DNA from: a virus
IMG/VR virus record: IMGVR_UViG_3300009314_000007
Span: 1 to 64,000 of that record
Length of the DNA stretch: 64,000 bases
Reading direction: 5' to 3' (one strand)
Shown here: piece by piece, positions 1-8,763 of the stretch
Layout: every line of letters begins with the position of its first letter
Numbering within the stretch: the stretch's first letter is position 1
Position numbers and translations under genes: made by a program
The notes under the pieces: generated by a model
The model's input: the letters and a program-made list of their open reading frames with translations, nothing else
The model's database searches: none
Told to the model about the DNA's origin: nothing

Positions 1-375
1 GTCACGATTGCCGGGTCGGACCCCGAAGTCGAAGTCGGCACGACAGTTGACGCCACCCTTGGCACGGTCACAATTGCCGGACTCGCGGTTGTAGTCGAGT
101 CTACGATTGGCGCCACGACGGGCACTCTGGTGATCGCCGGGTTCGACGTGTCAATTGCGATTGATACGGACATCTCGGCCACACTCGGCACGGTCACAAT
201 TGCCGGATCGGACCCCGAAGTTGAAGTCGGTACAACAGTTTCGGCTACACTTGGCACAGTCACGATTGCCGGGTTCAGTTCCGAAGTTTTGGCAAACACC
301 GAGGTTTCGGCCGCGCTTGGCACAGTCGTGATCGCGGGGCTGGCAGCCACGGTGGAGCACCCCGTCGTGCTGCCA
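1..375 (+). repeat. In-frame tandem repeats of 60-66 bp
   Basis: Units begin near positions 1 (partial), 61, 121, 187, 253 and 319, each opening with GGCACGGTCACAATTGCCGG or a close variant. Units at 121, 187 and 253 are exactly 66 bp and the one at 61 is 60 bp. They encode G-T-V-T-I-A-G modules of the fibre protein, and more copies may lie upstream of the window. The in-frame period and the absence of spacers rule out a CRISPR array. Confidence 0.85.
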
Positions 376-1923
376 GAAAGTCTTGCAGCAATCGCGGTCA
401 ATCAGCCTACGGGTGGTGGTAGTGATTACCCACTGGTTCGCACCAACGCTATCAATGCGCTGCTTGCTGATATTTACTTAGCGTATGTGGACGATGACTA
501 TGACTACGAACTACCCTTCCAGATTCGCTGGATGTGTGGTTTCGGATCAAACCCTGTTGCTCCCCCGTTTGCGCCGGTTCACCTGTTCGACATGCTCATT
601 GAGGATGCCAGCGGGCGAGTTGTTTTCGATTCCCGCCTCGGTGACGCTCCTACGCATGAGTTCTGGAGTGCGGATCGGCTCATTATCCAGTGGCAGCATG
701 GGGACAACACCTTACGCGCGGTACGGTATCAGCTACAGATTGCCGACTTCGACACTTACTTTGAGCCAATCGACGCCGTGCTTGACAACCGGGTGGTGCA
801 GCAGGTGCCGTTGCGCGTTCGCTCACTGCGTCTGGATGTTGGGGGCGCGCACCAGGAGGACATTACACTTTCCGGCGGCTTCAACACGGATTTGGAGATC
901 CTCGACGCGACTCGGGTCGATGGTACTCGTTTCGAGACGGAGATACGGCTATCCGCTTCGCCTGGCGGGGGTGATGGTCGTTTTGGCCCCGCTTGTGGGG
1001 ACGAGACTTTGCGGAGCATTCGCTCGATTTCCGCAGTGCCACCGGATAGTCACGGCAACTGGAACCTCGACGCGGATGGCTGCTTTCGACTCGAACGACC
1101 GGTTTCCGCGGTGCTGAACTCCGGACCTCCTCGTGAGTTACGACTCACCGACCACACGCTTCAACTCTTTGGCGATTGCGGAATTCGCTGCGAGTGCGAG
1201 GATTTCATGGCCGTGTACGAGGGCATTCGCCGCATGCGGAACAGATACGCTGACATGATCGAGCGGACGCAAGTGGCTCGGGACCTGTTCCAGTCCATGG
1301 TGGAGCGCTTCGCGGCTCGCGCCGCTTGCACTCAGGGGGCCATTGTCCGGGCCTCCGTCGCCAAGATCGGCAGCGGCAGGCTGTCGTTCTCCGTTGGCTA
1401 CACGAACAACGGGCAGTACAATGGCTGTCTGCAAAATGTTGTGGTCCCGATCAGCTTCCAGTACCTGGACACGACCGGAAACATGGAACCGGGCAGTAAC
1501 CCGCCCGTGCCGCTGTCCGCGGTCACGACGTATGGCGGCGCTCCGGTTCTCGACACGGTTACCGTTGTCCGTGAGGGCAACTTCGTGGTCAGTCACGACG
1601 GTCGCACGGGGCAGCCAGCCGCGAGGCACACGTATCAGCTTGGAGGTGCGTGGCCGCATTACTACGTCGTGTTTGGAGCGGTGAGCGTCGGCCACACCGC
1701 GAGCGTGTTTTTCCGCCTGGACTTCCCCGGGGCCACGGCCACCGATGTTGTGGAGCTTATCGTTGACGCCTACCGGGACGGCAATGCGGAAGACGATGGA
1801 GGCGGCATTCCCATAGATGGTTACACTCCCGGCAGCGGCCCGACTGGGGCCGCGGCCCAGTTGACACAAGTCGCACCGGCCGGGCCGCAAAAGACCGTTA
1901 CGGCGATCCTTGGTGCTCCTTAG
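1..1923 (+). CDS. Repeat-bearing fibre/tail-type structural protein (5' partial)
   Basis: The reading frame is open from base 1, so the true start lies upstream; 640 residues are visible. The first ~125 residues are six units of 20-22 residues built on the pattern G-T-V-T-I-A-G followed by a variable acidic/hydrophobic stretch and an S-A-T-L end, which suggests a beta-solenoid or stalk. The middle (about residues 140-400) has no recognised domain but includes a Cys-rich stretch (C-G-I-R-C-E-C) followed by a predicted helix. The C-terminal ~200 residues are rich in beta-type sequence. Its place before a run of similar large proteins and a collagen-like protein fits a tail fibre or baseplate component. 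That role is inferred from repeats and context; no family was recognised. Confidence 0.6.
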   Translation, partial: VTIAGSDPEVEVGTTVDATLGTVTIAGLAVVVESTIGATTGTLVIAGFDVSIAIDTDISATLGTVTIAGSDPEVEVGTTVSATLGTVTIAGFSSEVLANTEVSAALGTVVIAGLAATVEHPVVLPESLAAIAVNQPTGGGSDYPLVRTNAINALLADIYLAYVDDDYDYELPFQIRWMCGFGSNPVAPPFAPVHLFDMLIEDASGRVVFDSRLGDAPTHEFWSADRLIIQWQHGDNTLRAVRYQLQIADFDTYFEPIDAVLDNRVVQQVPLRVRSLRLDVGGAHQEDITLSGGFNTDLEILDATRVDGTRFETEIRLSASPGGGDGRFGPACGDETLRSIRSISAVPPDSHGNWNLDADGCFRLERPVSAVLNSGPPRELRLTDHTLQLFGDCGIRCECEDFMAVYEGIRRMRNRYADMIERTQVARDLFQSMVERFAARAACTQGAIVRASVAKIGSGRLSFSVGYTNNGQYNGCLQNVVVPISFQYLDTTGNMEPGSNPPVPLSAVTTYGGAPVLDTVTVVREGNFVVSHDGRTGQPAARHTYQLGGAWPHYYVVFGAVSVGHTASVFFRLDFPGATATDVVELIVDAYRDGNAEDDGGGIPIDGYTPGSGPTGAAAQLTQVAPAGPQKTVTAILGAP

Positions 1924-1937
1924 CAATAACGATAATG
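1924..1937. repeat. Dispersed palindrome copy, CAATAACGATAATG
   Basis: This differs from the exact palindrome at 46727 at two positions and ends on the ATG of the next gene, which has no visible Shine-Dalgarno site. It belongs to the set at 6173, 16411, 27473, 34873, 46727 and 57539. Confidence 0.45.
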
Positions 1938-4196
1938 GCAACTCGCAATCAAGACTGGTACGACTTGAACACCGGGAGATCCTACCCGGTCGCGGACGAC
2001 GCTACGCTCATCGACAGTGCCGGGGAGCGACTGCCCAGTCACATCATTTGCGATCTGCACATACTCTTCCCGGAGTTAGCCGGGGAGTATGCGTACCTGG
2101 GCGCCGTCACCGTGAGCGACAACCTGGTGTCCGTGATCGTCATGGCTTCCCCGGGAGTCGCGGGCGGGTCTACCGTGGCCCTGGCCTCCGTGAATCTCGT
2201 CAAGCCTGTCACGAAGTATCGACACTACCCCCTCGAAGCCCTCTATCCTGGCGCTGGTGGCTGGATCGTGTTTGGCGAGGGCATCGACGAGGATTATCAG
2301 GGCCGTTTTAGCCGGGCCTCGCAAAGCCGCCTGGTGGAGAAGGTCGCCCGCAAGTACCCCGAGTTTCCGATCCCGAATGTCGGTAAGGCAGGCAACAACT
2401 CGCCGCTCACCGGCTTGGTGTTACTGGAGGCCGGGAGCGACATGGAGATTGTCAGCGAGTGCCGCGAGGTCCCGGCGTACCCCGTGCCGTCGCACAGCCC
2501 GTACTACTGCGGTAACGACGAGCTGGGCACGCAGGTGCGGGATGTGATCGTGTTCCGACTGAAGTCCAACGCCACGGAGGAAGAGAACGTCTTCGACAAG
2601 TACAAGGGCCTATGCGGGGGCCGCCCGGAATCACTGTCGTGCGGCGATCCGCAGCCCGTTCAGTTCTTGGGGCCGGTCGCCCCGGATTGCTGTGGCAATA
2701 TCATCTTGGAGTTGCAGGGCTGCATGCTTGTCTCGCGGGTCACGCGAGAGGACGCGGACGTGGCCTGCGGCGTGGTCGTGGACTGCGATCTCGAAATGGA
2801 CGAGGCTTGTGTCGATGCCAAGTATCTTCCCGGGGACGACGGTAGGCTGCCTACCGAGTACGACGATCTATGCGCAAGCGTCTCGGAGGTCTCGGAGTCA
2901 CCTGAGAGTGACTCCGTCTGGTTGTCTGATTCGTTTCGATACACAGGTGCAACTTCCAATCTCGCCGGACGGGTTCTTGATGGCTACGGCTACCCGTTTG
3001 GTGAGGCGGGTGGCGGGGACCTATGGGACAGCAGCGTCCCTGCGAACTATCAGCAACACGCGAATGACTATGTGGAGGTCACAGGCGGCGGTGCGGGCGT
3101 TCCGGCCCTGGTGGACTTCGACATCCCCAGCGCCTCGGTGGTCGTTTCGATGGTGTTCCAGACGCAACTCTTCCAGAATACGTACATCGGTACCCCTATT
3201 GCGCTGGATAACAGCAACTTCTTGAAAGGCACGGTCACACGGCTGACGGCTGGCGTAGACGTGCTGCAACTCTGGAAAATGACCGCGGGGGTCTGGGCGC
3301 AAGTGGGCGGCGATACGCCACTGCCCGAAGAATTGGATGTCACCAACAGCAAGACCTACAGGATCACCACGTTCTACGACGCGACCAACGCGAGGATTCG
3401 TTTCTACGAGGTGGTGGCGGGGCAGGCTGACCGGCTTATCGAGACCAAGGACTCCGTTCACGGTGTAGATCTCACCACCTATAACAAGGTGGGCATCTAC
3501 GGCTGGACTGCCGGGGCCCTGCTTATCCTGCGGGTACACAGTTTCTACGCCGGGGAGCACGAAGCGGCGCTCGACGCTCAGCCCATTGCCGCCGATCCTA
3601 CTCTTCCCAAATCACCGGTGGTAGTTGGCGACTGGGCTATCCAGCAAGGACAGTTCACCTGGCTCGCAGGAGTCTTCACTTCTGAGTCCTTGGCGATGAC
3701 CAACCTGGCCACCTTCGAGCCCGCTGTACCTCCGGTTGGCACGATTGGGCGCTTTGCCGAAACCGAGTTCCAGATCCTGGAGGGTGATGCCGGTGATCAA
3801 CACCATGGGGGCGTGGTGATAAACTATCGTGAGACTTTCGTGGGTTCCGGCGTTTACCAGTTCTGGTTGGTGGATATTGACTGGGATGGAATCTTCACAG
3901 GATTCAAGTCGTTTCGCGTGGCTCGCTTCAGTGGGTATCAATGGGTTACCGAACAAGCTGTTGCCGTCCCGGGCCTGGCGCTGGACAATAGGTACCGCAT
4001 CACGGCCTCGGTGGAACAGAGCGACGACGGTGCTGTCTGGCTTACCGGGCAGCTCGAAGGTATCGACGGCCCGGCGCTCGACATTTCCATTGGCCCCGTG
4101 CGGCTCACTGACTACTTACCCGACGACGAGCTTTTTGGGATCATTGCCCAGCAATCCGCGACGGAATTTCAAACCTTTGTAGTGGACAACCTCTAA
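1935..4196 (+). CDS. Large structural protein with two LamG-like halves (putative tail protein)
   Basis: A 753-residue protein starting 11 nt after the preceding stop without a visible ribosome site. The N-terminus has the pattern W-Y-D-L-N-x-x-R-S-Y-P-V-x-D-x-A-T-L, shared with the genes at 5256 and 6093, so the three are probable paralogues. Residues ~60-320 are Cys-containing and unrecognised. Residues ~340-540 and ~560-753 are two beta-rich segments with the look of concanavalin/LamG-type carbohydrate-binding folds, including F-Y-D-A-T-N-A-R-I-R-F-Y and I-D-G-P-A-L-D-I. This suggests a virion protein that binds glycans. The call rests on composition and synteny. Confidence 0.5.
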   Translation: MATRNQDWYDLNTGRSYPVADDATLIDSAGERLPSHIICDLHILFPELAGEYAYLGAVTVSDNLVSVIVMASPGVAGGSTVALASVNLVKPVTKYRHYPLEALYPGAGGWIVFGEGIDEDYQGRFSRASQSRLVEKVARKYPEFPIPNVGKAGNNSPLTGLVLLEAGSDMEIVSECREVPAYPVPSHSPYYCGNDELGTQVRDVIVFRLKSNATEEENVFDKYKGLCGGRPESLSCGDPQPVQFLGPVAPDCCGNIILELQGCMLVSRVTREDADVACGVVVDCDLEMDEACVDAKYLPGDDGRLPTEYDDLCASVSEVSESPESDSVWLSDSFRYTGATSNLAGRVLDGYGYPFGEAGGGDLWDSSVPANYQQHANDYVEVTGGGAGVPALVDFDIPSASVVVSMVFQTQLFQNTYIGTPIALDNSNFLKGTVTRLTAGVDVLQLWKMTAGVWAQVGGDTPLPEELDVTNSKTYRITTFYDATNARIRFYEVVAGQADRLIETKDSVHGVDLTTYNKVGIYGWTAGALLILRVHSFYAGEHEAALDAQPIAADPTLPKSPVVVGDWAIQQGQFTWLAGVFTSESLAMTNLATFEPAVPPVGTIGRFAETEFQILEGDAGDQHHGGVVINYRETFVGSGVYQFWLVDIDWDGIFTGFKSFRVARFSGYQWVTEQAVAVPGLALDNRYRITASVEQSDDGAVWLTGQLEGIDGPALDISIGPVRLTDYLPDDELFGIIAQQSATEFQTFVVDNL

Positions 4197-4210
4197 CCGA
4201 AGGACAGACC

Positions 4211-5194
4211 ATGGCCGATCAACAACAACCCGCCGACATGCTTGACACGCTTCCCATCGGGGGCACCACGGAGCCTCGCCGCAAAACGAAGATCGTGAAA
4301 AAGAAGGTCAAGAAGAAGGTCAAGAAGAAGGTCAAGAAGCGGCCAGCGCCGGAACCCGCGGCAGAGCTGCCGACCGTTCCCGATGTCCTGGCCATGCCTG
4401 GCACTTCGGACGAACCTGCCGAGCCCTCGGACTGGGACGATCTCGCCAGTGACGAGACCGATGCCGACGAGAGCGATTACTTGCCGGAGGTGCCCGCTTT
4501 CCAGGAACACGAGGAGCAGGCCGAGTCGGGCCTGATCAACGAGGACACGAAGGCGGAACTTGCGGCCTTGGCGGGAAAGCCGGACGAGGAGGATCAACTG
4601 CATCTCCTCCGGCAGGGCCCGGATTCGGACGCGGATCAGTCGCCAGCCATCTTACCCACCCCGACAGGTGGGGAGTCGCTAGAGGCCCCAGAATCGTCCG
4701 TGGAGGCCTCGCAGCCCCGGGAGGGTCAGACGCTGCCCAACGCCTTGGAGACGATTCCTGGCACTCAGACGGAGCCAGTCGCCGCCATGGCGGTTGCTAC
4801 GCCCACGGAACCCGAGAAAGGCGTGGATCTGAAGTGGGATGAGTTCCTTATGAGTCTGTCTGATCAGACAAGGGTGGCAGTTTGGGAGCTTGGGGCAACC
4901 TCCGTTACCTGGTTCTCCACCAAGTCGCGAGGAGACCTGACACCCCCCAAGGGCAAGCTAACCAGCGGGCAGCTCTTGGAGATCGAGGGCTGGCTCAATA
5001 AGCATGGCATTTTCCTGGCCGAGAAGTCCGCGGTCAGTTCTGTGCTAGGAGGGCGAGGCAGCCGAGAAGGTACAATTCGACGTGGAGGTGTTCGCGTGTG
5101 CAGACAACCGCCCCGCGTGGTGCAGCAGTCCGGGCCGCAAACCGCGGGACAGAAACGCAATGCGAGGAGTGCTCGCCGTCGCTTCACGATGTGA
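4211..5194 (+). CDS. Lys/Val-repeat and acidic low-complexity protein
   Basis: 327 residues, start supported by AAGGA 7 nt upstream. Residues ~24-45 are a (KKKV)n tract like those at 61016 and 63101, followed by ~180 residues rich in Pro, Glu and Asp. Residues ~210-275 form a compact segment (D-L-K-W-D-E-F-L ... L-L-E-I-E-G-W-L-N-K-H-G-I-F) that may be the only folded part. The last ~50 residues are Arg-rich and unlike the rest; a competing +1 frame is open over about 5049-5210, so the 3' end may be frameshifted. Function unknown. It sits between structural genes, so it could be a virion or DNA-condensing protein. Confidence 0.6.
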   Translation: MADQQQPADMLDTLPIGGTTEPRRKTKIVKKKVKKKVKKKVKKRPAPEPAAELPTVPDVLAMPGTSDEPAEPSDWDDLASDETDADESDYLPEVPAFQEHEEQAESGLINEDTKAELAALAGKPDEEDQLHLLRQGPDSDADQSPAILPTPTGGESLEAPESSVEASQPREGQTLPNALETIPGTQTEPVAAMAVATPTEPEKGVDLKWDEFLMSLSDQTRVAVWELGATSVTWFSTKSRGDLTPPKGKLTSGQLLEIEGWLNKHGIFLAEKSAVSSVLGGRGSREGTIRRGGVRVCRQPPRVVQQSGPQTAGQKRNARSARRRFTM

Positions 5195-5239
5195 CGCATA
5201 TACTGCATGAAACGACTCCCAGTATCAAAGCGAACCGCA

Positions 5240-5253
5240 GAGTATATATACTC
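5240..5253. promoter_or_regulatory. Perfect 14-bp AT palindrome before a gene lacking an SD site
   Basis: GAGTATATATACTC is a perfect inverted repeat ending two bases before the ATG at 5256. That gene has no Shine-Dalgarno site. The TATACT within it resembles a -10 box, but no matching -35 was found. It may be an operator or an element for a near-leaderless transcript. Confidence 0.35.
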
Positions 5254-5255
5254 CA

Positions 5256-6080
5256 ATGAATCGACGTGTTTTACATCCCGAATGGCAGGAGTCGCACGAG
5301 CCGACGAGGTACCCCTTCGCCGATACGGCAACGCTGACTAACGGCTCCCAGTTCATCCCGGAGAACACGTTCCTCGACGCGGTTCTACATCCGATTGGTG
5401 GGCGCGAGCGATTGTATCTAACCAAGCTGACGCTCACGCATGAGAGCTGCACGATCTACATTGGGGATGCCGGGGACAAGGAACGGGCATCCGCTTCGTT
5501 TGAGTTGCTCGACCCGCCAGACGAGTTGTTGGTGGCGGATGCGTACGGCCGCCCGGCGGGGTTGCTGGTGTCGGAGGCCGCGCGGTTGGCTGTTTTCCAG
5601 TCGTGGCCTGTAGGCTCGCATGAGTTCGCGGTAACGCAGACCGAGTTCGTGGCAACCGTGTGCGTACCGACTCCCGAGGTGGGCTTTCGGGGCTTCGTAC
5701 TGGAGGATGGCAGTGTGTTCTCGGAAGACATCTGGATTGTGGCCGAGGATGGACTGGTGCTCACGCCGGAGTTCAATCCAACCACGGGTCCTGGCTGTGT
5801 CACAAGTCCCGCGGTGGAGCAGACGCCGCAGCTCCACGTGGTAGGCGACCCACTGTTTCGTCGCAGACTTTGTGCCGGACTCTTCGAGGCCCCCAGGTTC
5901 TTGCAGACGATCACTGTGCGAAATCGCGGGAATAGTTTCGTTTGTACTCCGAACGCGCAGGGGGATTTTAAGATCACCACTGGACACCAGGATGCGACTT
6001 CACCGGTACTAAGGATTCGCACTACCCCAGAGGGCCTGCTTATCGAAGCAGCGGGCAAGAAGTTGGAAGATGCGCAATAG
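5256..6080 (+). CDS. Paralogous structural protein (P-x-W ... R-Y-P-F-A-D-T-A-T-L N-terminus)
   Basis: 274 residues. The N-terminal ~70 residues match the start of the proteins at 1935 and 6093: a Trp, then R-Y-P-F-A-D-T-A-T-L, then a beta-rich block ending in an acidic loop. The rest has no recognised domain; its last ~50 residues (T-V-R-N-R-G-N-S-F-V) look beta-rich. Probably a tail-tip, baseplate or fibre-associated protein because of its neighbours. The 61-nt gap upstream holds the AT palindrome at 5240. Confidence 0.5.
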   Translation: MNRRVLHPEWQESHEPTRYPFADTATLTNGSQFIPENTFLDAVLHPIGGRERLYLTKLTLTHESCTIYIGDAGDKERASASFELLDPPDELLVADAYGRPAGLLVSEAARLAVFQSWPVGSHEFAVTQTEFVATVCVPTPEVGFRGFVLEDGSVFSEDIWIVAEDGLVLTPEFNPTTGPGCVTSPAVEQTPQLHVVGDPLFRRRLCAGLFEAPRFLQTITVRNRGNSFVCTPNAQGDFKITTGHQDATSPVLRIRTTPEGLLIEAAGKKLEDAQ

Positions 6081-6092
6081 GAGCGATCAACG

Positions 6093-7052
6093 ATGGCGAG
6101 ACCAGGATGGTACAACGACAACGCCAACCGTTACTACCCGTTTCTTGTCGGGCAAGGCGACGGCTTCGTTGCCAAAAACGTTATTGTAGACTGCGGCTTC
6201 ATTATGGGGCCCGGCTCAGGCTACGTCGCGGGTACGCATAGCGTGTGGTTGGGGGAGATCGCTCTTGATGGCGGCGATTTCTTGTTCTACTTCCACTCGG
6301 ACGCTCCGGGGCTGGTGGGTCACCCATTGGTGTTTACTCGGAGTCCATCCGACGGCGCTTATACGCACGAGCACGCCGACAACGAGGCCGGAGGAGGCAG
6401 TATCAGTGAGAGTTCAAGTGCTTCTTGCGAAGCAATACTGTGGTCCGGTTACCTGGTGACTGGCGACTTGTTGGGGCTCTCCGTTGGCAGCGCGCGGGCA
6501 ATCGTCGAACCTGCCAATGTTCGTAGCCTGGTGAATCATTACGCTCACTCCATCAATCTGGCCAATGGGGATCGAACTCGCTTCAGCGTGCCTGATGGTT
6601 GCAATCCTCAGTGTCACACTGTCCCGCCTCAGGATGTTTGGGTTCGGCAAGCGTGTCTACAAGGCCCGTTTCGATTCCAGGAGGGCAGTAACCTGGCGAT
6701 TCGCCACGACGGGGCTCGCAACGCCTTGATTTTCGACGCCGTCGTGGGTGGCGGTTCGGGAGAACCGTGCGAGCAGATCGTGGCTTACGCGGGGGAGGTG
6801 CCACCCGAGGGCGCGGTGACACTGGATGGAGCCCCGGGATGCGACGAAGTGTTTCGATCCGTTAATGGCAAGGCGGGGCCGAATATCAACGTTATTGGCG
6901 GCGACGGGGTGCGAGTGACGGCAGACCCGGCCAGTCACAAGCTGGTCGTGAACGTAGACATGAATACGCTCGCGGTGTGCTCGGGTTCGGACGATGACTT
7001 CGACTACCCGTCGATGTCTCTGAGCACCGCATGCGCTTGCGGCGAGGTATAA
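6093..7052 (+). CDS. Paralogous structural protein (P-G-W-Y-N-D-N ... R-Y-Y-P-F N-terminus)
   Basis: 319 residues with a good AGGAG site. It opens with the same W-Y-x-x-N-x-x-R-Y-Y-P-F motif as the genes at 1935 and 5256. Further on are H-S-I-N-L-A-N-G-D-R-T-R-F and a C-terminal stretch (V-N-G-K-A-G-P-N-I-N-V-I-G-G-D-G-V-R-V) of a kind common near the ends of phage fibre and adhesin proteins. A palindrome copy lies inside it at 6173. Role inferred as tail/fibre; family unrecognised. Confidence 0.5.
   Translation: MARPGWYNDNANRYYPFLVGQGDGFVAKNVIVDCGFIMGPGSGYVAGTHSVWLGEIALDGGDFLFYFHSDAPGLVGHPLVFTRSPSDGAYTHEHADNEAGGGSISESSSASCEAILWSGYLVTGDLLGLSVGSARAIVEPANVRSLVNHYAHSINLANGDRTRFSVPDGCNPQCHTVPPQDVWVRQACLQGPFRFQEGSNLAIRHDGARNALIFDAVVGGGSGEPCEQIVAYAGEVPPEGAVTLDGAPGCDEVFRSVNGKAGPNINVIGGDGVRVTADPASHKLVVNVDMNTLAVCSGSDDDFDYPSMSLSTACACGEV
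6173..6186. repeat. Dispersed palindrome copy, CAAAAACGTTATTG
   Basis: One mismatch from the exact palindrome CAATAACGTTATTG at 46727. It is intragenic in the 319-residue structural gene. A weaker three-mismatch match (TATCAACGTTATTG) follows at 6884-6897 in the same gene. Confidence 0.5.
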
Positions 7053-7058
7053 CCAGGG

Positions 7059-7616
7059 ATGGCTAAGAAAAACGATGGACGAGTATTCGACCCCGAACGG
7101 TGTACGCTGCCGTTCGTAGAGCCAATCCCCGCGATTCCGGATATTGAGGACTGTAGCCTTCCGGATGTTCCGGTTCCGATTATCGAAGGGCCGCGACTGC
7201 CATCTCCGATTCCAGGTCCGCCCGGGCCACCTGGAATTCAAGGACCTATTGGACCCGTGGGGCCCGCGGGACCGCCAGGGGAGGGCTTGGCTGGCGGGCA
7301 GTGTCCGGAGATCTCCGCGACGGCTACAATAGACTGCGGCGAGGTGAGCGTGGATGTGGATACCCTCGCTCCCTGCGTTTACCAGTTCAATTTCGCCATA
7401 CAGGCCTGTCAGGGTCCGCCGGGCTCGCAAGGTCCGCCAGGCCCGCCCGGAGCTTGTCAATGTCCGCAAGGGCATTGGGTTACAGTAGTGACCGACATTC
7501 GCGTGGACGGATACAGCATCCAAATCAAGAATCGAAGTATCAAGGTTCTCGACAAGGAGGATGAGAGCGACTGGATCACCATCCACACCGGTACTCAGTG
7601 CCAAGCACAGGCGTAG
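7059..7616 (+). CDS. Collagen-like virion protein
   Basis: 185 residues. Two blocks of Gly-X-Y triplets are visible: a longer one at about residues 50-75 (G-P-P-G-P-P-G-I-Q-G-P-I-G-P-V-G-P-A-G-P-P-G) and a shorter one near residues 115-130, separated by a Cys-containing segment. Collagen-like repeats are established trimerising stalks in phage tail fibres. Small flanking domains would form the base and tip. It is followed directly by the Cys-rich, sulfotransferase and glycosyltransferase genes, so it is a plausible substrate for surface modification; that link is inference. Confidence 0.75.
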   Translation: MAKKNDGRVFDPERCTLPFVEPIPAIPDIEDCSLPDVPVPIIEGPRLPSPIPGPPGPPGIQGPIGPVGPAGPPGEGLAGGQCPEISATATIDCGEVSVDVDTLAPCVYQFNFAIQACQGPPGSQGPPGPPGACQCPQGHWVTVVTDIRVDGYSIQIKNRSIKVLDKEDESDWITIHTGTQCQAQA

Positions 7617-7624
7617 GGGGTGCC

Positions 7625-8059
7625 ATGGGAATTCAGTTTTGGAGCGGAAAGATTCTGTTCGAGGATGGGCAGATCGCCATGGACCCTGATTGCTGCTGCG
7701 ATGAGGGTCCATGTTGTGAGAAAAGGGGTCAAGACTTAAAGCTCTCGATCACGAATTCCGACTGCCCGAATTATGGTAACGGCGATTACACCATGTTCTG
7801 GAACGCCAGCACGCAGTGCTGGCATGGTGGTCCTATATGTAGCGGAGAAGCGGACGAGACCTTCCTATGCTGTACCGGTGGCGGTGGGGGGACTTGGACA
7901 TTGAATGACGAGGATGGTTGTTTTTCGGAAGAGCCCGATTCTGTGAGTTGTGACCCGTTTTCTTTGTCAGGTAGTGTGTCATGGCCACCGGGGCCGCCGG
8001 GAGCGGATTGTTGTGGTTGTCAAGGAAAGTCATTCGATTGGGAAGTAACCGACTTATAG
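7625..8059 (+). CDS. Small Cys-rich protein, probably virion-associated
   Basis: 144 residues from the ATG at 7625, chosen because AGGGGG lies 4 nt upstream; an in-frame alternative exists at 7598. It is unusually rich in Cys (C-C-C-D-E, C-C-E-K, C-C-T-G, C-C-G-C) with a short G-P-P-G-A collagen-like remnant near the C-terminus. The cysteines suggest disulfides or metal binding. The collagen remnant links it to the preceding fibre gene. No family recognised. Confidence 0.55.
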   Translation: MGIQFWSGKILFEDGQIAMDPDCCCDEGPCCEKRGQDLKLSITNSDCPNYGNGDYTMFWNASTQCWHGGPICSGEADETFLCCTGGGGGTWTLNDEDGCFSEEPDSVSCDPFSLSGSVSWPPGPPGADCCGCQGKSFDWEVTDL

Positions 8060-8763
8060 AGTTGCCCACGGAGGCAGTTCGATTACCTGTGGTTTTCATT
8101 ACTGGGCCTCGTCACAGTGGCACGGCGGCCATCGGTCGTTTTCTGGCCAGGGTGACGGGAAGAGCGTACGTGGGCGAAGCTACATTCGGCGCGACCGATT
8201 ACGAACGGATGCAGCAGCGGGCGAGGCGAAAGGCTCCGTGCGTAGTGCAAGCTCCGGCCTTGGCCCCGCGGATATTGGAGCTGCCGGACAATTGGCTGAT
8301 CGTGATGGTGCGAAGGCCTTTGGAGGCGATTCTTCGCTCTGTCGAGGACGTGAATATGCCTAGCAGGTCGGGGGACCTCACTAAGCAGTACCGCGAACTA
8401 TTTCCGCATTGCGACTGCTCCGCGGATGCTTCGGACGCCGAGATGATCTATCAGATCTGGGAGGAAGAGCAAGAACCGTTGCTGAGTTACCCTTTCGAGG
8501 TGTCATACGAGGCGGCAGTTGCTCATCCCGGGATTGTTCTCGACGATCACCGGGCAGAGCGCGCTGCCAGGCGGGTTGCGGTAGCTCCGGTGGTGTCCAG
8601 CGCGGAGGCTCGCAAGTGCGAACCATGTAGCTGCTCCGAGCCCGGATATTGCGATAGGCACAAACGACAAAAAACTCCACACTTGTGGAAGCTATGTCAG
8701 ACAAGACCCGAATATCGAGCACTATGGGATAAACAATGCCTCGACCCAGCAAGTTCGTCATAG
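7981..8763 (+). CDS. Sulfotransferase-like protein
   Basis: 260 residues if the ATG at 7981 is used; a TTG at 8062 would remove 27 residues and the overlap with the previous gene. The signature of PAPS-dependent sulfotransferases is visible: a 5'-phosphosulfate loop V-F-I-T-G-P-R-H-S-G-T-A-A-I near residues 38-51, a 3'-phosphate segment V-M-V-R-R-P-L-E-A-I-L-R-S, and a later V-S-Y-E-A-A-V-A-H-P motif like the family's Y-E-D-L-x-x-x-P. The C-terminus has a Cys cluster. Such enzymes transfer sulfate from PAPS to sugars or tyrosine. Its position between fibre genes and a glycosyltransferase suggests sulfation of a virion or host-surface glycan. The family is judged from motifs only; a P-loop kinase is the main alternative. 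Confidence 0.6.
   Translation: MATGAAGSGLLWLSRKVIRLGSNRLIELPTEAVRLPVVFITGPRHSGTAAIGRFLARVTGRAYVGEATFGATDYERMQQRARRKAPCVVQAPALAPRILELPDNWLIVMVRRPLEAILRSVEDVNMPSRSGDLTKQYRELFPHCDCSADASDAEMIYQIWEEEQEPLLSYPFEVSYEAAVAHPGIVLDDHRAERAARRVAVAPVVSSAEARKCEPCSCSEPGYCDRHKRQKTPHLWKLCQTRPEYRALWDKQCLDPASSS

Noticed and set aside
1-375. Tandem repeats considered as a CRISPR array
   Set aside because: Repeats are in-frame coding units of 60-66 bp with no unique spacers.
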